DNA of 38,273 nt from Darksidea phi (GCA_030770425.1 JASJFT010000321.1:1-38273), one strand, 5' to 3'; counted from the stretch's first letter, positions 1 to 11,180 are shown. Numbers and translations are program-made. Notes: generated by a model from the sequence alone, not told the origin.

Positions 1-87
1 CAGAAACCAACGGTGCGACAAACGTTCTATCGGCCCTAACCCGGATCCCGTATAAAGGTACGTACAACGCATAACAGGCTACTACGT
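1..87. other. Un-RIPed flank (unique DNA or unmutated edge)
   Basis: These 87 bases hold several CpA and TpG dinucleotides and a normal base mix. From about base 88 onward both dinucleotides vanish for thousands of bases. The change coincides, within a few bases, with the start of recognisable R1 repeat sequence. I infer this is the edge of the RIP-affected block, with single-copy or otherwise protected DNA to the left. I see no gene, reading frame or repeat in it; it is too short to classify further. Confidence 0.7.
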
Positions 88-212
88 CTATTTATACTAT
101 TAAATACGCGAATTATATAAAATAATATATTAATACTTTTATATAACTTAAATAGAGAACTATATCTATTTATATAATTTTTAGATTTTAACTTTATACC
201 TTTATATTTTAA
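88..212 (+). repeat. R1 repeat, truncated copy 1
   Basis: About 125 bp that matches the right-hand third of the R1 repeat: the same blocks occur in order in copy 2 (about 535-669) and copy 3 (21236-21310 continued at 22553-22612), differing mainly by C/T and G/A transitions. The left two-thirds of R1 are missing, so the copy is truncated at the border with un-RIPed DNA. An (AT)n run follows at about 215-232. It has no coding signal. Confidence 0.75.
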
Positions 213-252
213 TATATATATATATATAAATAATATTTACTTAAAAGTTATA

Positions 253-669
253 AAGAATAATATAGTATATAAATATACTTATAAATTAAAGTAGAATAGA
301 ATAGTAATCTATAAAGATAGTATAAAAAGTTATTTTATATTTAGTAAATAAAAATATATATAAAAAAGTAAAAAGAGTACTTAGTATTCTTATATATAAA
401 CTATTTAATATTTAGCTATTTTATAGAAATATTCTATAGCTATTAGTTTTAATTAGAACTTAATAATTCTATTAATTAATCTTTAAGATAATCTAAGTAG
501 TATATAATAATTATATATTTAAAGAATTACTATATCTATTTATATAAGACTATTAAATATATAAATTATATAAAATAATATAATTAATACTTTTATATAA
601 CTTAAATAAAAAACTATATTTATTTATATAATTTTTAATTTTTAGCTTTATATTTCTATATATTAAAAA
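253..669 (+). repeat. R1 repeat, full-length copy 2
   Basis: About 417 bp of non-coding AT-rich sequence collinear with 20957-21310 plus 22553-22612 (414 bp once the 1.24-kb insertion there is removed). Differences are mostly transitions of the RIP type. No terminal inverted repeats or reading frame are visible. The length and clean edges would suit a solo LTR or a non-autonomous element. It could also be one LTR of an old element whose partner is copy 3, but the material between does not show a matching pol gene. This copy is more decayed than copy 3, keeping fewer C and G. Confidence 0.8.
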
Positions 670-733
670 TTAATAATATAAAATCTCTTTTAAAGATTAT
701 ATTTATTAGTTTAATAAATAAAGATAATATTAT

Positions 734-773
734 TTAATTTAGTTTTATATAGTAGAAGTTTATATATAATAAT
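734..773 (+). mobile_element. R2-A element, left fragment (interrupted by E1)
   Basis: These 40 bases match the minus-strand start of R2-B (near 22537 and reading leftward): a TAATTTAG core, then a TATATAGTAGAAG block, then TTTATATATAAT. The match resumes right of E1 from 11176. So E1 landed inside an R2 element. Relative to R2-B the fragment lacks about 35 bp in the middle. Preceding bases 670-733 are AT-rich and unassigned. Confidence 0.65.
769..773. repeat. Target-site duplication of E1 (ATAAT), left
   Basis: ATAAT lies directly before the first base of the left LTR and is repeated directly after the last base of the right LTR at 11176-11180. Five bp is the usual duplication length for Ty3/gypsy integrases, and it confirms the two LTRs as ends of one insertion. 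Confidence 0.8.
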
Positions 774-956
774 TATAAGGTATATATAGATAGATAGGTA
801 TAGAAATACTAAGGTAGTAAAAGGGTTATATTTAAATAAAGATAAGATAAATTCTTAAGAAGATATAATAGTAGAATATAGGATTATATAAAGTCTAGTA
901 TATAACTATAGCCGGATTAATAATAATCTAAGAGTCCTTTAGTAGAAGTAGATATA
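774..956 (-). repeat. E1 3' LTR
   Basis: 183 bp, the same length as the copy at 10993-11175. It begins TATAAGG and ends GATATA on the plus strand; on the minus strand the ends read TATATC...CCTTATA, that is TG...CA termini after RIP. Differences between the two LTRs that I checked are transitions. A polypurine tract lies directly upstream in element orientation. Confidence 0.88.
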
Positions 957-962
957 ATATAG

Positions 963-976
963 CCTTTCTCTTTTTT
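963..976 (-). other. E1 polypurine tract
   Basis: On the minus strand this reads as an uninterrupted 14-base purine run (A-rich with AGAGAAAGG) ending six bases before the 3' LTR. This is where the plus-strand primer of an LTR retrotransposon is expected. It shows that the unassigned tract to its right lies inside E1. Confidence 0.7.
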
Positions 977-3159
977 AAAGGCCGTTCCGGCCCTTATAAA
1001 GAGTTATTTACTATAATATATTCTATTAGTCCTCTTACTTCTTTTAAAAAAGTTTATCTAAGTATCTATACTTCTAAAAAACCCTATTTCTAAGAAAAAA
1101 ATAATTTTATAGAGAAGATCTTTTAGGTATTTAGTATTTACGTTATATTCTATTACCTTAATAAAGGGTTTTTATAATCTTTTTAACCTTATAGCTCTTA
1201 ATCTTAACTTTATAATATATAGTTAGTTTAATTAAAAAGTATATATAACTTAAATATTAGTCTATTATTAGTATATATTTATAACTTTTATCTATTACTA
1301 TTATAGCTTATAGTCTATATATATTTTTATAGATTCTTATACTAGTAGTAATAATATTACTACTTTTCTTATAGGTAATTTTTAGTAACTTTTATCTAGT
1401 AGATACTTACTATTTTTATATAAAAGCTATTTACTAAGTATAATCTTTATAGTTATTTTACTTACTTATAATATCTTTATAAAGACTTTAGAACTAGTCT
1501 AAACTTTATTTAATTTAGTTTTAATATCTATTATAATAGTATAATCTAATAATATTTAGTAATTACTAGCTACTACCTATTATAACTTATAATTATATTA
1601 AATTACTTATTTACCTATAACTCTTCTAATAAGATAAATTCTATTTATATCTTTATAAGTATTTATTTAAGAGGTAATAAATTATTATATATTATATCTC
1701 TTTAGACGTCTTTATTTCTATATTTTAGACTCTTATTAATAAATATCTAAGATATTATTAGTTTAAATATAGAATAATCTCTCTTAGTATAAATATAAGA
1801 AGATATATTTACTTCTAAATTTTTCTATTTTATTTCTTAATATTTTTAAGATTCTACCCCTTATTATAATTACCTCTACTAGTTAGTATAATAATACTAC
1901 TCTTTCTAAGTATATCTATACTTTTCCTATCTATCTAAAGTCTTAGCTTCTTCTTATATACTATTAGTATATAAACTACCTTCTCTAGTTTATATAGAAG
2001 TTTAATATAGCTAAGCTCTATTAGATTACTTTAAATAATTAATATTAGAAGGCTAATATCTATACTATCTATAGTAGATATAAAGCTTATTATTAGGTCT
2101 ACTTAATAGTATATACTAGTTTTCCTCTCTTTCTACTAATATAGTTCTACTAATAATTTATATAGATTAAGTCTACTTTCTATTACTATTTTAACCTTCT
2201 TATCTTTATTATTAAGTATATTTAGTATTATAATACCTAAGCTACTCGTAATAATAAGGATATAAATTCTAATATACTTAAGAAGATTTAGTAGAATATA
2301 TAATTCTATACTTTTAATATTAATATTAATTAGAACTAGTATAAGACTAAGTAGAAATATCTAATTAAGGATACTAATAGTAAGATAGAATTATACTAGG
2401 TTATAGTTATAGTATATAAGTTTAACTTCTAGTACTATTAGATATATTTTACTCTCTTTTTAATAACTTCCTATACTAATTTCTTTAGTATAGACTAGGT
2501 AGTATTAGCTATCTAGTATCTATTAACTTCGTAGCCTTTACTATTTATAAGACTTACTTTATTAAGTATAACTTCTTAACTAGTATACCTCTTAAAACTA
2601 CTAATTATAAGTATTATTAATACTATTATAGTTCTAATATTTCTAATAGAAATATTATTAATAAAGGTATAATATCTATTATCTCTTAAAAGGAAGTACT
2701 ATAAAGCTTCTTTAAGAACTTCTTATCTAGTATATATAGCTTACTTAGATTATCTATAAACTATATAATACTTAACTAAGATTTCTATTACTAGAATATA
2801 TAGATAAAATAAATACCTATATTAAAAATCTAGCTTATTAATTCTAATATTATTATTACTAGTTAGTCTATCTATTATTATAATTCGTAAAGACTAGTCT
2901 TACTAAACTCTTTAAGCTATAGCTTATTACTAAAGTAGATAACGTCCTTTTTTTTAACTAATTATTTTATTTATATAGTATCCCTTAAGTAAGGTCTTAA
3001 GAGTATCTTTTAGCTAGATCTTTTAGTTCTTTCTTTATATTAATATTACTTATATAGTCTACCCCTTTAAAGCTTCTTATATATATTATTATTCCTTTAT
3101 AAAGTTTATAATACTTTTTTAATAACTTTTTACTTTAAATAACCTAATATTTAATTATC
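977..3159. other. Unassigned 2.2-kb tract inside E1
   Basis: This stretch lies between the chromodomain remnant and the polypurine tract of E1, where chromoviruses usually have only a short untranslated region. It is heavily RIPed, with almost no CpG. On the minus strand one frame in about 2150-2560 stays fairly open apart from RIP-type stops, but I recognise no domain, catalytic motif or terminal inverted repeat in it. It could be an extra 3' gene of the element, a captured sequence, or a still older nested element. I see no promoter or RNA gene. Confidence 0.5.
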
Positions 3160-3312
3160 TAAATTTATTTAATATTTTACGAGAATCTTATTATAATTAT
3201 TAAAAGAGATCTTAAGCTTCTATATACTATTCTTATATAGCTAATCTAACTACTTTATAAAGAAGAGCTTCTTATTATATACTATCCTATACGTAAGGAT
3301 AGCTTTAACTTT
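3160..3312 (-). pseudogene. E1 chromodomain (end of pol)
   Basis: Minus-strand translation from about 3309 downward gives a run beginning VKAILTYRIVYNKK, then a hydrophobic stretch with a Trp-derived stop followed by LD, then NST-x-stop and a LxxNxQ-like helix. This is the chromodomain signature seen at the C-terminus of chromoviral integrases (VExIL, LVKW, TWEP, helix), with the Trp codons turned to TAG. In live elements this module binds methylated histone H3K9 and steers integration to heterochromatin. It follows the integrase C-terminal domain in the expected order. Confidence 0.78.
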
Positions 3313-3369
3313 ATATTAATTATTATTATTAAGCTCTAGATATTATATAGATCTAGATTTAAAATTTAA

Positions 3370-3560
3370 ACCTTTTCTTAACTTTATCTATTTCTTTAGA
3401 AGAGATATATAGAAGATAGGATATAGTTAAAATATTAATAAAGATAGTTTAAATTAGTAGCTTAGCTTTTTATACTTAGTTTAAATAGTAAAGGGTTCTA
3501 AGTACTTTATATCTAACTTCTTTAAAGAATACTTAATCTTAATATTAGTAGTCTTTAGGA
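3370..3560 (-). pseudogene. E1 integrase C-terminal domain
   Basis: The minus strand reads KKLDIKYLEPFTI, then a serine/tyrosine block, then YPIFYISLLK. This is the fungal Ty3/gypsy integrase C-terminal module (KLxxKYLGPF...HPVFHISLL), with His changed to Tyr and Gln/Trp codons to stops. It was separated from the integrase core at 5465-6000 by the pogo insertion: the pogo element ends at 3608, just right of this domain. Confidence 0.85.
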
Positions 3561-3607
3561 TTATCTTTTTACTAATAATAAAATACTTACTTATTCTCTT
3601 TAAGTTA

Positions 3608-3650
3608 TAATATATTTTATAAGCGAGCCGCTACTATAAGCGAGCCGCTA
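3608..3650. repeat. pogo terminal inverted repeat, left
   Basis: 43 bases whose reverse complement is found exactly at 5422-5464. It holds two direct copies of ATAAGCGAGCCGCT separated by ACT, possible paired transposase binding sites. CpG-rich and free of CpA/TpG, hence immune to classical RIP targeting. Confidence 0.9.
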
Positions 3651-3659
3651 TTCTTACTA

Positions 3660-5400
3660 ACTTTCTATATATAAAAAGCTATATAGTTTAACAACGTATT
3701 AGAATTCTATTAAAATAGTACTAGTAATAGATTAAGTAGTATCTATAGTAGGCTTCTTATATATTTATAAGTTATACCTAAGTTCTCTATAGCGCGTATA
3801 GCGCGCTAAAGCCTATCGGCTTATACCTAATTACGTAGTAATTTAATATCTTTCGTTCTCTTACTACTACTTAGTAGCCTTTTAAATAATAATAGTCTCC
3901 CCCTCTATCTTAGTTAGAACGCCCTACTTCTAGATTCTCTTCTTTTTACGCGTTCTACGTATTATAGCGACCTCGATTATCTTCTCTAGACTCGCGATTC
4001 GTTCGCGTATAAGTATAGCTTTATAAGCTATTATCTTAATACCTTTTCTTAGCTAATTAATAGCTATAATAATAGAAGTAGGTAATAAGCTCTTATACCT
4101 ACGTACGCGCTTACGAATTAACGTTAATTAAGCCTCTACTTCGTATATATTACTTAGTATTCTAACCTCCTATATAGCCTCTAGTAGGGCTACTAGTAAC
4201 GGTATCCTTAGCTTAATATCGAGCTTTAAGATTACTATCTCTAGATCGTATAGAAATAGGCTAGTACCTCGAAAGCTCGTATAGATATTCTTCTCTATAA
4301 TAGCCTTATTATAGGCTACGTAGAAGGTAGGTAGGAATTTAAGCTTCGTAATATAGCTAATATAATCGTAAATTAGGCTATTAATCTAGTCCCTATACGC
4401 GCGCTTTAACGGCGAGAAATAGCCTATATTAAGTAGCTATAGGAGGTATAATAAATAAACTAGTATATAGAGAGTATAGATATTATTCTCCTTATAGAGG
4501 TCCTAGAATTCCTTCGAGATATAACTACTATAGCTATTAAGAATTAGTAGCTAGCGCGCGCCTACTCTACGATCTATTATATATTTAATAAAGTACTTTA
4601 GCTAGATAACTCCTAGATTATTATTCGTCTAGTCGTTATTACTAATACCGATAGCCTAATTATCTAGTATATCGTTACCCTCGTACTAGATAGAGAGGTA
4701 GTACTAGCCAGCGAAGATAATAAAGGGCGGAATAGTCTACCTAGTAACGTTAATTCCTTATATTATAGTAACCTACTCGTAATTATCTAGCTGGATAGCT
4801 TTAGTCTACCCGCGTCTCTCTAAGCTAGTAACGACTAGTTACGCTAATATCTTACCTATTAGAAAGCTAGCTTCGTCGAAGTTATAGATATCCTTATTAT
4901 AGATACCCTACTTAGCTCTAACGTATACTATATACTTAAACTAGGTTCGAATAATATTAGGATCCTTATAGAGAGCTCGCTATTAATTATAGAGTCGATT
5001 AAATTATATTTTAATACTATTAGTTTGGTTAACGAAGTTTCTAGGCTACTACTTATCTACCTACTTAGCGCCGCGTATAGTAAGTAGTCTATTCGCTATA
5101 TCTCGTATAGCCTCTAGAGTAGGGGTATATCCTCGCGAATCTAGGTCGAGTATATAGCTAATAATTACCTCCTCCTCTAGCTTAGAAAGCTTCCTTAATT
5201 TAGGCTAGTAATCGCGTTACGTAGTAATTCTAGCGCGTTGGTCGCGTAGCGTTAATTAGGGGACGTTAAACGTTACTATAACGCGTTTAACGCTCTAGAT
5301 CTAATTCTAATTAATAGCTAAGATAGCTAGGGAGATATCTACTTCGTTATAGGGTAATCGAATAGTAGTTAGTTAAGCTATAAGAGTTAATAGGTAACGC
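3660..5400 (-). pseudogene. pogo/Fot1 transposase (DDE_1), RIP-broken
   Basis: Minus-strand translation gives, from right to left: a degraded helix-turn-helix region near 5050-5300; then PRNFVNQTNSIK and RALYKDPNIIRT around 4950-5035; then DIYNFDEASFLIGKI at about 4848-4895, carrying the first catalytic Asp; then IPPFIIFAG and YEGNDI around 4690-4730; then AIGISNNDWTNNNLG near 4610-4660, carrying the second catalytic Asp position (SDNGWT in the family), here changed to Asn. The chain order matches pogo/Fot1 transposases with CENP-B-type DNA binding and a DDE_1 catalytic domain. Several Trp and Gln codons are now TAG or TAA. Not functional. Confidence 0.9.
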
Positions 5401-5421
5401 GTCGCGAAAATTTGGTAAGGG

Positions 5422-5464
5422 TAGCGGCTCGCTTATAGTAGCGGCTCGCTTATAAAATATATTA
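5422..5464. repeat. pogo terminal inverted repeat, right
   Basis: Exact reverse complement of 3608-3650, with the same doubled 14-base block. A TTTGG just inside (5411-5415) is one of the few surviving TpG sites of the window. Confidence 0.9.
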
Positions 5465-8300
5465 CTAGTATTATTAGCTTTTTTAAATATAGATTAATAC
5501 TTTTTAAGTATTAGAAAACTATTATATCTAGCTAGTTAGAAAGTTAATAACTTTCTAATATATACTTAAAGTCTTTTTATTTATACTCTAGTTATTAGGT
5601 AGTTAATAAAGCTAATACTTATCTTTTATATTATTAAAATTCTTAAGTTTAATATCTATTATAACTTTAATAGGGTATATACTATAACTTAAATAAATCT
5701 TAAAGTTATATATATATTCTACTATTAAAAGTAGTTAATACTAGTTATTTTACTAATAATTTAGGTATATCTATAGATATACTTTAAACTTCTAATTCTA
5801 GTATTCTATTTAGCTATCTATTTATAGATAAAAGGCTATACTTATTTATTATTTAATATTAAAATAAAAATATATATCTAATTAGAATTTACTAGTAAAG
5901 ATAGAGCCTTAATTTAAGATTAATAATAATAAGAGTTCGACTTTTATAAATACTTCTATAAATAATAGATTAGCTAATATACTTATAGTAATATTCTTTA
6001 TTATAAATAGATACTAAACTAGCTTTAAAAAGTAGTTAATAAGTACTAGTACTATATTATAGATATTATCCTTAGAATTCTTAAATTCTAGTAGATTAAT
6101 AATAAAGTCTAAAGAGTAATTATACTATAACTTCTATAATAAAAGAATTAATTTTAGTAATTCCTATAACTTATATCTTTATACTTTATTTATTTAATAT
6201 ACTATATAGTCTTATATATATATATTAACTTTTACTTAAAGCTTTAGCTAATAATACTTCCTTTATAAAAGTTTAATAGTTTTATCTACTCTATAATAGT
6301 CCTCTAAGAAGTTATTATAATTCTTTATAAGAATAACTTAATAAAGAGCTTTATTATTAGAAATTTATACTTTCTCTACTCTTTAAAGAATATCCTTTAA
6401 ATTTATAATCTATAAAGGTATATCTTTTTATTCTTCTTTACTCTTAAACTTTTATATATACTATATATTCTTATAATAGACTATATTATATTTCTATACT
6501 TTTTAAATATAGTTTAATAATAGCTTAGAGGTTTTCTAACTAAAGAATAAGTTATTATTTATAACTTCTAATAAAGATTTATATAATATAAAAATAAAAA
6601 ATACTTTATAATATTAAAGAAATATTAAAGCTAGATCTAAGTCTTTTAATTACTTTCTAGATTTATTATTCTTATCTATAGATAGGTCGAGGTTAATAGA
6701 TAATATATTATTAAAAACTAGTACTATACTAGAGGATTTTATAATAGAATAATTTATACTATTTTTAAATTTCTAATAAATTACTTATAGATTTTTATTA
6801 ATAAGATTAGATTTATATATTATTTAATCTTTAGTATATAAAGCTATAGGCTTCTAGAGTATCTATATTAAAAGTTTATTTTAGAGTATAAAAAGTATAA
6901 TATTTCTTAATATTCTTCTCTTTTTAAACTAAAAGCCTTTAATATAATTAGATTATTATAATAATATATTAGTTAGATTCTTTATACTAGACTTATATTC
7001 GATCTAGAAGTTAAAATAAACTAACTTTTTAGCTTAATATACTTACTTAGGTAAGAGTATCTTTATAGTTATAAAATATCTTAAATTATTATAATTATAT
7101 AGTATATAGATAGTATCTAGAATGTACTTAAGATAGTATTACTACTATTTAAAGATTTCTATAATAGTAAATAACTCTTTATTATAAGTATTTTATTAAA
7201 TCTATAGTCTAGTAAACTTATAACTAAAAAATATAACTAGTTTTTAATATTTTTCTATTAAGAGTACTATTATTTATAACTATAATAGAATAGCTACTAT
7301 AATAAACTTAGAGATATTAGTAATAACTATTATAAATTTTATTAGGTTAAAGTATTAAAAAATAGAGATTCTTATAAAGAGTTTATAGAGTATAAGAAAT
7401 ATATTATATATATTCTCTAGCTAAAACTAAGAGATATATTACTTTATAGAACCCTTTTTAATCTTCTTTAACTTTCTTATTAATATATCTTTATTAGAAT
7501 CTTATTAGACCGGCGTTAGATTCTATATAAAGATTATATATTCTAGAAGTAAATAAATAATATTTAAGTAATTATATATAAACTATTAATAAAAGTTTAT
7601 AAATCTAAGAAATACTTAAATATTCTAATAGTTCTTAAGCTTTAACTACTCTTTAATTATTTAGACCTATATTAGGTCTATAACTACTTTATAAAAGGTT
7701 ACTATAAAGTTAAAAAACTCTACTAACTTTATAATAGAGTTTCTAATTATATAATCTCTTAAGAACTTTATAAATATATTATTTATAATTCTTCTTCTCT
7801 TTAGAGTATATAAGAATATTATCTAAATAAATAATATATATTTTATTTAATAAACTATTTAAAGCTTTATAGATATATTACTAAAATATAGTAGATATAT
7901 TTATAAGACTAAATAATATTACTAGATATTTAAAATAGTTATAGTATATTTTAAATATTATCTTCTACTTATTAACCTTTTTAATATATAATTAATAATA
8001 TACTTTATAAAGATTAAGTTTTATAAAGATCTTAGCTCTAAATAACTAGTTTAGTATCTTACTTATAAGAGGTATAAGGTAATAATTTTTAATTATTATT
8101 TTATTTAAACCTCTATAATTAATATATAATTAAAGTATATTATTAGTTTTAAGTATAAAAAGTATTAAAACCCCTATTAAAGACTTATTAGACTAAATCT
8201 ACCTCTTTTTTAAAGAGTTATCAAGATATTTCCTTAGAATTTTAAGTTCTTTTCTAGAGAGATTATAAATAAATAGATTTAATAATATCTTTTTCTTCTT
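5465..8300 (-). pseudogene. E1 pol: RT, RNase H and integrase core
   Basis: Minus-strand relic of the polyprotein. The RT active site reads YLDNILIYS at 7803-7829 (YLDDILIYS in the family; the second Asp is now Asn). The RNase H region lies at lower coordinates, about 7000-7500. The integrase core is clear at about 5560-6000: FIEVFIKV, then the second catalytic region as GSIFTSKF after a Gln/Arg-derived stop, then a QTDGQTER-type block near 5800-5826, then a YNF...YPIKV block close to the pogo edge. RIP stops are scattered through the frame. Gene order and motifs place it in fungal Ty3/gypsy chromoviruses. Confidence 0.88.
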
Positions 8301-10992
8301 AAGATTAATAGTATAGTTATACTCTAAGTTAAAAGTAATTCTACTAATAAGTTTAGAATTAAAGTACTAAAATTAATTATAAAGATATTTTAATATCTTT
8401 ATAACTTTCTTAAAGTTAATTTTTTTATTAAAATTATTATAAAAAGTATCTAAATAATTCTTAAACTTCTAATACCCCTTTTAATAGAGAGCTATAACCC
8501 TCTATAAAGAGATATTTATTATTAATATTATAACCTAAAAGATTATAGTCTTAGATAGTTATATTAGTTTAAAGTATTACTTTACGTAATAAATAAAGTA
8601 ATTATAAAGTTATAAGATTTAGTTTTTTAACTAAAGTAAGCCCTATTTATTTTAATATTAAGTATTTTAAGACTTATTACTTTTTAAAATTTATATCTTA
8701 TTAATAAATATCTATAAATATTCTATAACCTCTACTATATTAGAAAATTAGAGTTAATACTCTTTTTTACTTATAAGTAATTAAGTATAAAAACTTTCTA
8801 AGTATAGTATATATACTTTCTTCCTAAGTTATAACTATCGTATTAAATTATTAAATATTATCTTAACTTTAATATACTTAGCTACTATACTTCTATCCTA
8901 CTACTTAAAAGATTCCTTTTAATAATCTATTTAAGGGTCTACCTCGTATAGCTATAGCTAATCGAGGATAAGATTATAGCTATTTATAAAGATAGTCTAA
9001 AATACTTAAAAATCTATTATTCTTATTATACTCTAAGAATTTTATATTATTATTATAATAATATATAACTCTCTTAGATATAGTAGTATATTAAAGACTT
9101 AATATATTTATAACTTTATACGTAATAATATCTTAAGAAAGTTCTACTATAATATAAAGTCCTTCTTAATAATATTTAAGTCTAATTCTATATTAAAAAG
9201 ACTTTAGATCTATATTAGAATATCTATAAAAAGATATATCCTTATATTACTAGTAATTTATAAGGATTTACTATTAATATTTAACTCTAGTAGTATTATA
9301 ATAATATTAGTAACTAGAACTTATCTTTTTTTAAGAATAAGTTAACTTTCTCTTCTTAAGTTTTATTTAATTTATTATTATCTTTAGAGTAATATTTTTA
9401 ATAATTCTTCTTTTAATTAGTTTTAAATTAGAATATTAACGTTATATTCTTAGAGTATAATAAGATTCTTAATAGAGATTATCTAATACTACCCTATTAA
9501 GAGAACTTCTAATTCTATTTCTTCTAGTCGGAATTACTTAAAGCTATTAAAGACGTAGTATACTTTCTACTTATAGTTAAATTAGAACTAGAAACCTTTA
9601 GAAAAGTAGCTAATATAAAGATAAAGTATATTATTATCTTTATATTTTATAAAGTATATTTAAACTATATCTAAATTTATATATTTTTAAGCTAGTTATT
9701 TTTTTATATCTTACGATATAAAGATTCTAGATACTTACTTTATACTATAAATATTTTTAATATATTAGAACTTATATTACTATTAAAAGACTTTACTTCT
9801 AAGATAGCTTTATAAGTTATAAAATAGTTAAAAAAGAAGTTAAAGCTATTATCCTAGTACTATTTAATATTCTAAAACTTAAAGTAGTTATTAAATTTTA
9901 TTAGGACGGGGTTCTTTATAAGGCTCTTAAGCTTCGTTTATAACTAAAATTATATAATAACTTTATTATTATTAATAGCTTAGTCTAATAGATTATAATA
10001 TATATTATTCTTAATAAGTATTATAACCTATATAGTACGCTTAAGAATATTAATAGTAATAAAGTTAATTCGAAAGAGACTATTAATATCTCTAATTTAA
10101 TAGTCTATAATTTAGGTTATTAGGATTTTCTTTACTAAGTCTAGTATAGGAAGATTCTTAATCTTAATTAGATTAGATAGTCTCTAATAAGTATTATCTA
10201 TTAGGAGTAGATTAGCTATAGTTTAAAAGATTACTATAACTAATCTAAAGACTACTTAAACTATAATAAGGTCTACTTATATAATCTTAATCTAGTTAAT
10301 TAGTATATTCTAGTATTAAAGATTAAGTAGTATTTATACTACCTTAATTAAAAGTACTTTATCTAAGACTAGAGCGTAGATAGATATAATACGGGCTATA
10401 CTTAAGTAATTACTACTTATTAAGATATTATTAACTCCTAATATAGGTAGTATAGTAGAAGCTAAGTATTAGTATAATTAGAATCTACTTATATAAGCTA
10501 TATTTTTATAGCTAAATATTCTATTATTTCCTTATATAGGTTAGTAGTCCCTATTAGTTATAACTATTATTAGGACTTTACTAAAAGATAATAGCTTATT
10601 AGATATCTTTAAGATATTTTCGTCGTTATACTATATATAAATTATAGAAGTTTCGAAGATATATTAATTCTTCTAAATATTTTTAGAATTAAACGAGTCC
10701 TCTAGCTAGTAGTCGTCCTTATCGTCTAATTCTAGTTCCTAGACTTATTATTTACTAAACTCGGAATACTATTAGTATACTTCGCTAACTAGCTATATAT
10801 CGGGATTATTTCGTCTACTAGATAGATAGATACTAGAGCGAGTACTCTTCGTCAAGTAGGTAGTATAAGAAGATATACTAATAGCTTTAAATAGACGTTA
10901 TATAGTATAATTAATAAGAACTTTTAAAATATTAGCTTTTAGTATCGATACTATACTACTAGTCCTTAAAAAGGAGTAGAAAGAATTTAAAT
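8301..10992 (-). pseudogene. E1 gag/protease region (inferred by position)
   Basis: This 2.7 kb lies between the RT and the 5' LTR on the minus strand, where gag and protease must be. Minus-strand frames around 9480-9920 are fairly open apart from RIP-type stops, but I could not recognise a zinc knuckle or protease motif with confidence. The stretch nearest the LTR (about 10620-10900) keeps more CpG. One surviving CpA is at 10853 and one at 8222. The assignment rests on element structure, not on motifs. Confidence 0.5.
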
Positions 10993-11175
10993 TATAAGGT
11001 ATATATAGATAGATAGGTATAGAAATACTAAGATAATAAAAGAATTATATTTAGATAAAGATAAGATAAATTCTTAAGAAGATATAATAATAGAATATAG
11101 AACTATATAGGGTCCGGTATATAACCGTAGCTAGGTTAATAATAATCTAGAAGTTCTTTAATAGAAATAGATATA
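10993..11175 (-). repeat. E1 5' LTR
   Basis: 183 bp, same length and ends as the copy at 774-956, differing by G/A and C/T transitions at the positions I compared. As the promoter-bearing LTR of a minus-strand element it lies on the right. No promoter motif can be trusted after this degree of mutation. Confidence 0.88.
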
Positions 11176-11180
11176 ATAAT
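11176..11180. repeat. Target-site duplication of E1 (ATAAT), right
   Basis: Directly abuts the last base of the right LTR and matches 769-773. To the right the sequence continues as R2-A. Confidence 0.8.

Larger units (their letters stand above)
3608..5464 (-). mobile_element. pogo/Fot1-type DNA transposon nested in E1
   Basis: A 1857-bp element with perfect 43-bp terminal inverted repeats (3608-3650 and 5422-5464), the size of fungal Fot1/pogo elements. One transposase runs on the minus strand. Each terminal repeat contains a 14-base block, ATAAGCGAGCCGCT, twice. The outermost bases contain AATATATT, which is its own reverse complement, so the exact edge and target duplication (TA for this family) cannot be fixed by eye. 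The insertion splits the integrase gene of E1. The element keeps far more CpG and more TGG/CCA than its host, so it arrived late. Confidence 0.93.
774..11175 (-). mobile_element. E1: Ty3/gypsy chromovirus, RIP-inactivated
   Basis: A 10.4-kb LTR retrotransposon on the minus strand (about 8.5 kb without the nested pogo element). The ends are two 183-bp LTRs flanked by ATAAT duplications. Reading right to left: 5' LTR, gag/protease region, reverse transcriptase with a YLDN-type active site, RNase H region, integrase core, integrase C-terminal domain, chromodomain, a 2.2-kb unassigned tract, polypurine tract and 3' LTR. The order RT-RH-IN defines Ty3/gypsy; the chromodomain makes it a chromovirus. 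Every domain carries RIP stops, so it cannot be autonomous. It interrupts R2-A and is interrupted by the pogo element, so its age lies between those two. Confidence 0.92.

Noticed and set aside
200..240. The (AT)n run as a telomere- or centromere-specific repeat.
   Set aside because: It is a short simple repeat of the kind expected in RIPed DNA. No TTAGGG array or longer satellite is present.
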